A stretch of DNA of 64,000 nucleotides. It comes from Apricaphanius iberus. Lineage: Eukaryota; Chordata; Actinopteri; Cyprinodontiformes; Aphaniidae. Positions 44,364 through 55,500 of the stretch are shown piece after piece (the stretch's first letter is position 1; every line of letters begins with the position of its first letter). Under the pieces are notes generated by a model that had not been told where the DNA came from, ran no database searches, and saw only the letters and a program-made list of their open reading frames with translations. The stretch spans positions 496,001 through 560,000 of the forward strand of contig JAPXFQ010001773.1 of the NCBI GenBank assembly GCA_028564705.1, given 5' to 3'. The translations under genes and the position numbers were made by a program.

Positions 44364-45479
44364 AGGTTGTATATGGAGCGTGATAGCGGTAGTTTATATA
44401 GGTTGTAATTACAACAAAAACGTCATTCCAGCTGTTGGTTTGCCTGGTTCGCTGCCGACAAGTCCAGTAAACAGCCAGAACCGTGTCCAGTGAGGAATGT
44501 ATTTAAGAGCAGTTTAATTGACAGCTAACGTTAGCAAAGTTAGCAAATAAGCTAGCTTACTGATCCAGGAGCAAAGTCGCCATTTCCATGTGTGTTTAAA
44601 GCCGTGGAAATATTTTATGTGGGTCATTCTAGTGTAGACATCAGCTAATACTACTCTAGTTTCGTTTCTTCTGTGGTCAGTCCTCTCATGAGATGGATAA
44701 CAAAATCTCCGGGGCTCTAAAGCAGCTGTTTGACTTGCTGACTCCACTATTCTTCCCAGTGAGAGCAGAGCTGTGCTGAACATTTAGTTGGATCATACAG
44801 ACCGTATCTGTCAAAACGTAACCTGCAGCTGCAACTGGCTGGTAGATTTAAACATAACATCCTTGTTGTGCCCAATTTAAATGTACATTTTATGATATTT
44901 TAATTTAAATATTTTTAAAGAAACTGTGTACCTTCATTCTGCACCCCTAAAAGCCAGATGGATTATATTTTTTAATATAGCTTTTGATGAAAATGTTCCA
45001 CATACAACTTTTAAGAAAATGAACGTGGTAGAGTAATGGCCTGGGGCAGCATTGCTTCTTCCGTTGCTATTTCCAAAACAGCTTTGTGTTTTCAATTCAT
45101 TTTGGGAAGCTAATCTGCACTAACTTCAAACTAAATGCTTCCAAACAAACACGTTGACTGGCGCAGTCAATTTATCTGTTGGTAAGGCAGAGCAAGCTCA
45201 CCTCCTGTTTACTGGCTAGAACGAGCACTGCGTGCACACGAAAGGGACGCACAGAGGGGGAGGTGCTGGAACACGGAAGCTTTGCTTAAAAGCCTCTTAT
45301 TTTGGACGGACCGTGGAAGTTGAGTGGATGAGGTTTCCCCAGGGTTTCTCGCTGTAGAAAGAATGAAAATTACTCGGTCAAGTTTAAGAACTCCTAACTT
45401 ATAGGTTGCCACTAGTATATGAAGAGCATTTTTTGCAATTTTAAAAAAGTGTTTTAAAATGAAATCATATACCCTGCCT
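44364..45479. mobile_element. TTAA-flanked element (piggyBac/Kolobok-like)
   Basis: TTAA occurs at 44360-44363 and 45480-45483. Ends are AGGTTGTATATGG and, inverted, AGGCAGGGTATATG. About 1.1 kb, no transposase frame. The terminal match is gapped, so the assignment is moderate. Confidence 0.5.
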
Positions 45480-45483
45480 TTAA

Positions 45484-46011
45484 GGTATGGACTTGAATAA
45501 CAAAAAAAAAACTACAGTGTGGCTGGACTGAAACAATTCTGCAAGGAAAATTGGGCCAAATTCCTGTACAGAAATGTGAAGGACTCCAGTTACTACATAC
45601 AAGGGTGGCACAGCCAGTTTTTAGGTTTAGAGGGGAATTGACTTTTTCAAAAAGTTTGGTTTGGTTTGTTTTTTCTCCCTCACATTAAATAAACTGAAAA
45701 CTGCTTTTAGCATTTACTCAGGATATCTTTGTCTAGAATTGAAAACTATGTACTTATTTAAACAACGCAGGAAGACAGATTTAATCAGACAGAAAAGCTG
45801 AAATAGATTTCTGTAAGGAACTTTTTTTTCTGTATGTTTCTTTTTAAAAAGGTTTAGGGGGAAAAATGTTAGCAAATAGCAAACAGCAAGAAAAATTGAA
45901 TTGTAGATGAAACAGTGGACATTACTATATTCATTGTCAGTTTCAGTTCACAACAAGTGGAAATCATGAAACTAATTTTACATACAGAAGAAACAACATT
46001 CATGTCCCAGT
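45484..46011. other. Region just downstream of CHT1-like gene 2
   Basis: AT-rich. Likely contains the 3' untranslated region of gene 2, but no clear AATAAA in the right orientation directly after the stop was confirmed. Confidence 0.4.
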
Positions 46012-46563
46012 CTACGACAGCGGTTGTAAAGGCACTCCATGGCTGGTCTCACCATGCTCAGCATCAGTTCCTGCTTCGTCTTTCAGATTTTGCACAGCAT
46101 CATCCTCTGGTGGAGCTGGCACCTTACACCCTACTTTGAAAACGTCCCATCTCTCAGGCAGCAAGCCGTGGTTAAACATCAACCCAGCCAACCAAGAAAA
46201 GAGCAATATGGTTACCAAGGTGAACAGCATCGACACCGTCCTGACAGGAGCCTTCTGGACATAGACGCCATCTTCAAGAGTGCAACCTGGAAGGTGAAGG
46301 ACAACGGGAATGCCCAGAACGTTTTCTCCCAACAAAATCCTAACAGTCACCCCGACTATATAACCCACAGTAGCACCATAACCGTTGGTTACTTTGAAGA
46401 AAAGGACAGAAACCAAATGCGGGAACATCATGGTGTAAGAAACGTCTGCTCCAAGAATCCAGAGGACCAAGGTGCTGTTGGTGTAGAAAGTGATGGATGT
46501 TCCAACAAGACCCACAACCACCACTGATACCCGAATCACCCACTGCATTTCATTATCTGAGGC
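46012..46563 (-). CDS. slc5a7-like: CHT1-like gene 2, last coding exon
   Basis: 552 bases including the stop. Begins [20 protein letters not shown] and runs through the final helices to RWDVFKV. The roughly 45-residue cytoplasmic tail is acidic and proline-bearing ([19 protein letters not shown]), ends LQPLS, and shares almost nothing with the gene 1 tail after WDVF. No DKTILV-like signal is present. Confidence 0.94.
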   Translation of the reverse strand, partial: ASDNEMQWVIRVSVVVVGLVGTSITFYTNSTLVLWILGADVSYTMMFPHLVSVLFFKVTNGYGATVGYIVGVTVRILLGENVLGIPVVLHLPGCTLEDGVYVQKAPVRTVSMLFTLVTILLFSWLAGLMFNHGLLPERWDVFKVGCKVPAPPEDDAVQNLKDEAGTDAEHGETSHGVPLQPLS

Positions 46564-49500
46564 CTGGGAATAAAAAGCCAGAAAAAAAGAAGATGCTTGG
46601 TTGTTTATTTAAACATCCATCCTATCCATATGGGATTTATCTTATTCAACTGCTTGATTTGGTTACAGAGCTGCTGGGGATAAGCCTTTAGTCCACTTAC
46701 CTGTGTACGCAGGATATTTTTGTAGATGTTTGAGGAGAAAACTGAAGTTGCAGATAACAGACCAGAGTCTGTGGAGGACATGACGGCAGCAGCCACGGCT
46801 CCAATACCAATGATTGATATGTAGGATGGAGTTAGATACTGAAGAGTGAGGGGCAGGATGAAACTCTGCTCCCCACGGATGTAAGGAGCTGGAGAGCCAT
46901 ACTGTGTCAGGTTCCAGTCTGGACAAGAGAAATCCAAATTACAACTATATTTTAAAATAATGCTTTACTTCACTCAAACAGGAATATTGCATTCCAGGTC
47001 TATGTTTTGATTCTTGAAATGACTAGGATACATGATAGACAGATATCAACTGCCACTGGAGACTGCGTTGGTAAGACGTATTGTGTCATTTCCTGTTTGG
47101 TGACTCACTCGGTTGTAGCAAGTCGGGGTTTCTCTCTCTCTTGAATTAATCTAATTTTCTCTGTCCAGACGTTTTTCTGAGTTGCTTTAACACACAAACA
47201 CATTAAAACATTTATTTTCTGTTGGTGTTCTTTACGTTCTGGGACTCGTTAAGCGTTACACTGGTTTTCTGGGCTCGGTAAGGTACCGGTAGGTTAGCTT
47301 AGCTTCACGGCTAGCATGGCTTCGGCAGCTTTGTCTCCTGTTCCTCCGTCTCTCTCTGAACCTCCTCCTCTCTCCTGCTATCTCTGTCAGATGTTTAGTT
47401 ACTCCTTCGCCTCATTTAGTGAAGTTGGTAGGTGTATTAAGTGCTGCATTTTTGTAGCGTTGGAGGCGAGGGTTTCTGAGCTAGAGGCCCGGCTCCGGGC
47501 TGTAGAACAGCCAGGCCCAGCATTAGCTAGCACAGAGTCAATTAGGAAAGGACCCCTTAACCGTCCTCCAACAGCTCCCGTGCAGCCGGGATCTGAGGGC
47601 GAGCTGGGTGACGGTTTGTAGGAAGCCTAGCGCCAGACCCCCGCCCGTGGCCAACCTCCAGCCCCTTTCTCTGAACAATAGGTTCGCCCCGCTCAGCGAC
47701 GCACCCGCCGAGCAGGAGAGGCCGATTCTTGTAATTGGCAGCTCCATAGTTAGGAACGTGGCTCCAGAGACACGAAAGACCACCGTCAAATGCCTTCCAG
47801 GGGCAAGAGCTGCGGAAATTAGGTCCCATCTGAAGCTTTTGGCCAAGGACAAACGGCTGTACAGCAGGATCGTTATCCATGCTGGTAGCATTGACACCCG
47901 GCGACGGCAATCGGAGGTCACTAAAATTAGCGTAGCTTCGGTGTGTAGGGCTGCCAAAAAGATGTCTGACTCTGTAATTTTTTCTGGTCCCCTGCCTGAT
48001 CGTACCAGCGATGACATGTACAGCCGTGTGCTGTCGTTTCACCTTTGGTTGTCAAGGTGGTGTCCAGAAAACGATGTGGGCTACATTGATAACTGGGGGG
48101 GCTTCTGGGGAAAACCTAGACTGTTACGTAGAGACGGAATCCATCCCACCGCGGACGGAGCTTCGCTTCTTTCCAGGAACATTGATAGGGTTATCTCTAG
48201 TTCCCCATTGCCGTGACAACCCAGAGTCCAGCTCAGGGATCAGGGACTGCCACCCACCCACTATCCTATAGAGACAGTTTCCCGTCCACTGCCCAAAACT
48301 AATGAATTAAAAGTTAATGCTACTAGAGCAAAGTATAAAAATCTCATAAAGATAATTACAACTCCAACTGAACAGAAAAATAAATCAATTAAATGTGGTT
48401 TACTGAACGTAGGATCTCTCCCCTTAATTTGTGAAAATAATATTGATTTGTTTTGTCTTGCAGAGACATGGTTGCAGGAAGAGGACCATGTCACAATAGT
48501 CAACTCCCCCTAGCTACTTAAACTTTAGTGTCCCTCGAAGTACTGGTCGAGGAGGTGGTGTAGCCACCATCTTTTATTCAGATTTACTAATTAATCTCCA
48601 AAAAAATAATAATTACAGTTCCTTTGAGCATTTAATCTTTGGCCTTCCTCATACACATAACAAAGCAGTAAAGCTTTTTTTCGTGGTCTTATATCGTCCA
48701 CCAGGCCCTTATTCTCAATTTTTAGATCAGATAGCAGATTTTCTATCTGACTTAGTTTTAAACACTGATAAAGTCATTATAGTCGGAGACTTCAATATTC
48801 ATGTTGATAGTGAAAGTGATAGTCTAAATACAGCCAGATACGTTAATGTAAGCCAGGTAGAAAGTGTTAGTAGCTAGGTCTCCTAGTAGCTAGGAGACAG
48901 GTTAATGTTAGTAGCTATGCTGCTTTAGGCTAGGCTGTTGGAGGACATTATTAGGGTCTGTTCCTACTTTCTCTCCTACTTCTCCCCAACTGCATGATGT
49001 GCTGTCAATTCAAGCGCTAACCTGTTTTCTCTTAGTCTCTTCCTACAGTAAGTGCTCCTGACCCTCCCTGCTTGACGACCCTGACTAAGATGGCATTGCA
49101 GTGATGGAAAGTTCTCCACGTCCTGCAACAAACTTCTGCATCAGTTCTGTTGCTCTTTCTGTGTCTCTGTTCTGCGTCTCTGTTCTGTATTCTCCAAACC
49201 ACAGACGGTCTCGGCAGATGACCGCTTGTGCTGAGCCTGGTTCTGCCGGAGGTTTCTTCCTGTTAAAAGGGAGTTTTTCCTTTCCACTGTCGCTTCGTGC
49301 TTGCTCAGTGTCAGGGATTGCTGAGAATTACACGACGCAATCTTCTGTGGTTCTCTAATTTCTACATTAAACATTGTATTGTAATAACTCTTCTTGTAAA
49401 GTGCCTTGAGATTACATCTGTTGTGAAACGGCACTATATAAATAAACTGAATTGAATTGAATATTCTTATAAATCCAGAATTTTCTGTGCATGAGGGATT

Positions 49501-52500
49501 TATAGTGTCCCTATCAGAATCTGGGATTGTTTGAGTTTCAGGGTTTTCTCTTTTTGCACTTTTGAACAATCGTGTTTCTTTGTGCTTAGCTTTACTTGTT
49601 CTCTGTTTCATGTCTTTATTTTTGTTTTAGTTGTTTAGTTATATCTGATTAAATTCCTTTGTTGTTGTTGTTGTTTTCCTTCTCACTGCTTATTGTTAGA
49701 ATAATTTTTCCTTTTCCTGTTAGTTTTTACTCCTCCCCCTTGCTCCTGTAATGCCATCTCTCTCATTTGGCCTGCCACTATGCTTCCCTTACCAGCTGTC
49801 ATCCACAAATTTTCCTCACCTCTGATTAGCACCTCAGTTTCCTTTGTCATTTCCACCTCTCCCGCAGTACTTAAACTCCTCTCACTTCTTCACAAATTGT
49901 TGGATTCTTCCATTTGCTCCATTCTCTCTGTCTCCTAGTTCTCTGTTTTGTTTCCGTCCTCTGCCAGTTATTTTACATGCATTCCAAGGCCTTTGTAAGT
50001 TATATGTATTTGTATAGTTTATTACTAAAGCAACTCATGCTATATGGATAGGATTATTGCACACAAAATAGAAACACTGAGCAACAGTAAGCTTTTAAAG
50101 CACTGAAATAACAGACACCATGTCTCATCTTACTGCTCTTTATTTGAATATTACCTGTGTTCCAAACCTATATCATGATGTGATTTCTACAATCAGAATC
50201 TATCCTCACAGAAAAACTAAAGCTATTGTAGCTGTATACAAAGTGCCCTCTGCTGGTAATAAATAAGGTAACAGGGATTATGTTACCACGTACCTCATGT
50301 CTGTATTCTTCAATCAAGATGTATATTGACTTTAGCTTCGTTCTTACCTGTGGAGGCAGCCACAGCACCAACCAGAGCAGGAGGGATTCCCAGAATACCA
50401 ATCAGAAATGCTGCTGCAAAGCAAGTCAACTGGGCTGTGCTTGATGAACAGGCAGATAGTGTCCTCTGGTGAAAGCTTTGGAATGAAAGACTACCAAGAG
50501 CCTAAAAACAAGAGAGAGACGCAATGAAATGTACTTTAGACAAAAAAAGAAAGAAAGTCAAACAACAAAAACTGAAGAGGAGAACTCACATGCGCTGTGC
50601 TGGATCAGCTCAGTCAGAACAAAGCCTTATTGCAAAGTAACCCATAGGGAGCCAAATAATTATAATAAAAAGACTCCTGCTGAAAAGCCATTGGACAATA
50701 AATCTACAGACAAAACCCACTCCAAAGCCAGTGGTTCAGAATAAACTTCAGCCCTCTAAAGCTGACGGATTATCAGTGTAACCCAAAAGCTCCACCTGAG
50801 TCCAGTTCTGTCTGCCCACATCTGCTTTTATGACGTGCTGTATTTAAACAGGCCTCACATGGCAAGCTAAGTCTGCCAACTTACTGAGTAGTCTGTTTTT
50901 GATCAACATTGTTTATTTCACTATGTCTTTTTATACAAATCTGATCAGTACAAACATAACTATGGCATTTTGTTACTCCTATCCTGTCATCTTAACCACC
51001 TCTGGCAGCAGCAACTCATATTCTGCATTTATGTTTATCATTTTGATCACACAGGCCATCTGTCCCACCACTGAAGCTTGGCTAAAATTGGATTATTCAA
51101 ATCTCAAATACAGCAGTGATTCCACAAGACGTGGGGCCTAGTCGGTTATGTGTTTTATCATCTAAAGTGTTGCAATGCTTACATGGGGAGGTCAAAACAG
51201 GAAGCGCATGAACAAAGAGAGACATTTTAACAATGGTGGAGTTTATCATGCCCTTAAAAGTTCTGCTATTGTGCTCTCAAACTTTTTTAGATTTGCAAAG
51301 ATGTGTATGTAACATGTTCTTGATCACATCCATTGCTTTTCACCTCACTACATCAAGCTTTTGTGATCCTGTACCGACACCTTGGATGCGACACCATATG
51401 GGCAGAGGAGAAAGTGGTTCTTACCAAGGCAGTTTTATTTGTATAACACACTTTTAACAACAGGGTAATTCAATGTGCTATACATGAAAGCAAAAACAGC
51501 AACAAAGCATTAAAAACGCACACAAAGAACATATGACACATAAAAAACATTACTCAAAAGCAGACATGAATAGAGGATAACATAAAAAAGGCAATAAATC
51601 AAACACACACAACATATGATACCTGAAAACATTACATAAGGCATGTCTATGGAGATTATTTTTAAGCCTTGATGTAAAACAACTCCATGATCAGCAGCAT
51701 TGCAGCTGTTCCATGCCTAGTTCTAATTTCAGGAATGTTGAGTAGACAGGAATTAGAGGATCCGAGTGGTCTGGGGCATTGTTATAGTGACAGTAGGTCT
51801 TTAACATACTTTGATACTGAGCCATTTAATGATTTATAAACTAAAATATCATTCTCTGAGCTACAGGGACCCAGTGCAGGAACTTTAGAAATTGGGTGAT
51901 GTGCTATACTTTCTACATTCTAGTGAGGATGCGAACAGCAGCATTCTGGATAAGCTGCAGCTGTCTGATTGACTTTTTAGGTAGACCTGTGAAGACACTG
52001 TTACAGTAATCAAGCCAACTAAAGATCAAGGTTAGGCTATTATCGTTAACAAAAATGAACATAAGGAAAACTAGAAGTAAACAAACATGTTTGTTAACTG
52101 AAATAAAATGAGAATTTGCAGGAAAACGAAAACTAACAAAAACTGTAATGAGTGTTCATAAAACTAACTAAAACAAACTGAATTTAATGAGAAAAATGTG
52201 CTAAGCTTTGGCTTCATAAAGTGTCCCATAAAGTCTAGAAGAAATATTTCTGTCCCTTCCTGCCTACTGCGCATTGTCACCAGAAACAGATGCAATCATG
52301 CGTTGTGCCTTTCTGGTTACACAAATCGCCATGATAAAAAAAACAGAACAGGAAAGTTAAAATTGCATCTTCCCACTCCCTTTCAATACAAATAAAAGAC
52401 GTCTTTGGATTGCAAGCTATCTGAATAAGTAAATGAAACGGTGATTAAACATGCAACAGTCTGCAGAAACAACTTCATAACAAGTGAGCTATGGCTAACA

Positions 52501-55500
52501 AACAAGCTAACATTGCTAACCAACACTGCTACTGCAAATAATAGCAATGAGAGCCAGAGTTGTGTAAGCTGGTGTACGTTGTGAATGTATCCACTGTGTT
52601 GATTAAAAAAAATCCCTCTCTAGTATCTGGTTGTTGGTGGATTTTACTCGCTGTACTGCATTATCCTGTAGGTCAAGTCATCTGTGTTGCTGCGGTCTGC
52701 CTAGTGTCATGCAAGCAATGGTTGAGAGAAAGAGCCAGAGTCCGATTTGGGATTACTTATAACTAGAATATTTGCCAAATGATCAAAAGCATCAAAGTCC
52801 TCATGGTATCTTGGCTTTTGTTTTGTTGTGTTGCCGGTCAGTGTTTTATTGAACTATAGCATTGTTGGGCTTTTTAATGCACAGGTGCTGTTATTGTGTT
52901 TACAGAACTTTGAACGTTGCGCTGCCATATATCTTTTATACTTGCCTGATTTGTATGGTGTTTAATCTGTCCCATGTCAATACATTTAAAAAAAAGCATA
53001 ATAATTTTCTGAGATTTTGTTATATATTTCTTCTTTCTTCAGTCTTGCCCCGTTACACAACTTGTTTAACGAAAAGACTAAAACTGAAACTAAACAGAAA
53101 CTAAACATTTTCAAAAAGTTCAAACTAAATTACGTAACAAACGGAAAAAAGTAATTAAACCTAAAATAGAATTGAGTCAAAATTATTATAAGTCAAAATT
53201 AAATAAAAACAAAAACTATTGAACATTTTAAAACCATTAAAACCCTGCTAAAGATACATGCATGGATGAGTTTTTCAAGGTCCTGTTGTGACATTAGTTA
53301 TTTCGTCCTAGAAATATTCTTCAGGGGATGGAAGAATTACCTTTTTATTGCCTTTATGTGATCTTGGAGGTTAAGGTCTGAGTCTATCACTACACCTAGA
53401 TTATGGGCCTGATCAGTAGTTTCTAGCTATATTAACTGAAGCTGCGTTCTGACTTTTGATTGTTCCTCTGTAGGTCCATAAATAATTACTTCAATTTTGT
53501 TTCTGTTGAGCTGGAGAAAGTTTTGGCATATCCGTCCATTGATTTGCTCAATGCAGAGTTTGGATAGGTTCAAAGTCACCTGGTGTCATAGTAACACAGA
53601 GCTGAGCATCATCGGCAATGTTATGGTACATAATCTTATTGGTTTTTATAACCTGGGCAAGCAGGAGCATGATAATTTCTGCACATGGGGATAGGATTAG
53701 GGGGAGGGGGTGTAAATGGGATCCTGTTTACACGTGTGGGAGGGGTGATATATGTGTGGTTGTTTCTATTCTGTAAGCACTTTTTTGTATGAAATGCTCT
53801 TTATGAATAAAGCTTGACTGATCGGTTGATATTACATAGGAGAGGCCTCAAGATTGAGCCCCGAGGAACCTCACATGGGTTTCTGTTCGGTTTGATGAAA
53901 AGTCTCTTGCTGAAACAAATTCTAAAAAAAAGTCCTTTTTTTAGGTAAGACTCAAAGCAACAAAGTACTGCACAAGTCCAACCCAGCTGTCCAATTGTTC
54001 CATTAATATATTATGACAGTGTCAAATACTGCACTGAGGTCCAAAAGAACCAGCAATGTGGTTCTACCGCAGTCTGTACTATGTGGATGTCACACAAAAC
54101 TTTGACGAGTATAATTTCAGTGTAAACAAGACTAAAAAATATAAAAACAGTTGGTCATTGTAAGGAAGCTATTAAACTATTAAAACAAAGCTTTTTTCAA
54201 CTATCTTTCACATGAATGGAAGATTTGCGATTGGCCTGTAGTTCTGCATTAAAGTGTCTTCCTGAAGGAGGACCCAAATGCCCAGTGACCTTTAGAGCTT
54301 TTATGGCCCATTTTATTAATAAATACAAAATCCTGGACAGGATACGGACAGGACTTGGACAAGACACGGATAGACGTGTTGAGACATAGGAGAAGTGCTC
54401 AGACGATATGCAACAACAAACAAACCAGCAGAGACATGAAGGAAAAGGGGAACATATATACTGGGAAGGGTAATTAGGAGACAAAGACCATCTAAGGACA
54501 GAGACAGAAAACAGCTGACTTCAATTAGACAAAACCCAGAGAGACAAGAAGGTGATGCAGACAGGGAGACAGGCACACCATGATATGTCCAATTTGTTGT
54601 TCTTTTGTTTGATAACTGTTGTTTTTAAAGCCTGGGGGGAGACAACTGACAAAATTGATTAGTTAAAGGAGCATGAGGCATAATTTGACACAAAATAAAC
54701 ATTCATGTGCAGTTTTTTAATGCTATTGGTTGAGCGATGTGCTAGAGGGTGACATGAGTCAACGCTGCTTGTGTGTTCAGGGCAGCTCAGCTTCAAACAG
54801 GAAGAAGACAGTTTCTACTCTCGGTTCATGACGTAAACGGGAAACTCAGAGGACACTGAAAGTGACACTAAGAAGAAACTGATGTAATGCGCCAACGTTC
54901 ACTACAAAGTGTGTAAGCAGCTGTGTATTAATTTTAAAGAATTCAACTTTCATCCATTAGAGTGTTGCTGCCTGGACTAGCTGGCTGGTATGAACGCGGC
55001 TTAGTTTGTGCACGCTCCCGTGTCGGTCGCTGCAGTTACTTACAGCGCCAGCCACGTTGCTCGTCAGTTTTGTTTATTAATCCTGCCTCATGCTCCTTTA
55101 ACTATTTGAATCACTTCAGGTCCAATGACAGGGAAAATTTTCTTAAGAAAGATATTGAGGCAACAAAAGGTTTGATTGGACCCAGTAACAGGAAGAACTT
55201 TCTTTCTTTAGAACAGCACTGGGCAGGATATGGAGGCAGCAAGAGGAGTAGATTAACTGGTTAATGATTTTATCAGTGTGTGCTTGGTTTACGTTTTAAA
55301 TACAGACATTTTATCTACATTGGTATTAGGTAATTGGTATTAAATCACATTGGTAATGGGTTCAGTACTGACGTATACCTATCAGAATCTTTTCATTGCA
55401 AGCCCTGGTTGAATTTAGTTCAGGCGCAGTCACTGGAGGTTTAGTTGGTCTACACTGTTGTAAATAAAGTATGGGCATTATTAATGTTTCTGTTAATGAT

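Larger units (their letters stand above)
47060..49462 (+). mobile_element. L2-type LINE with large internal deletion
   Basis: Order: 5' region, ORF1 (47316-48216), start of ORF2 endonuclease (about 48390-48877), then directly the 3' untranslated region (GGTTCTGCCGGAGGTTTCTT, CTTGTAAAGTGCCTTGAGAT) and tail AAATAAACTGAATTGAATTG. The whole reverse transcriptase is absent. It lies in the intron between exons 6 and 7 of gene 2, antisense to it. Confidence 0.8.

Noticed and set aside
23243..46011. A third CHT1-like copy between the two genes
   Set aside because: No further match to the diagnostic blocks ([25 protein letters not shown]) was seen on either strand.
46039..46527. 162-codon plus-strand frame
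   Set aside because: It is the exact antisense of the last exon of CHT1-like gene 2, whose minus-strand reading has clear homology and splice sites.
47608..48216. Stand-alone host esterase/lipase gene
   Set aside because: Flanked by LINE ORF1 finger and coiled coil upstream and LINE endonuclease downstream; this is the esterase domain of a LINE ORF1.
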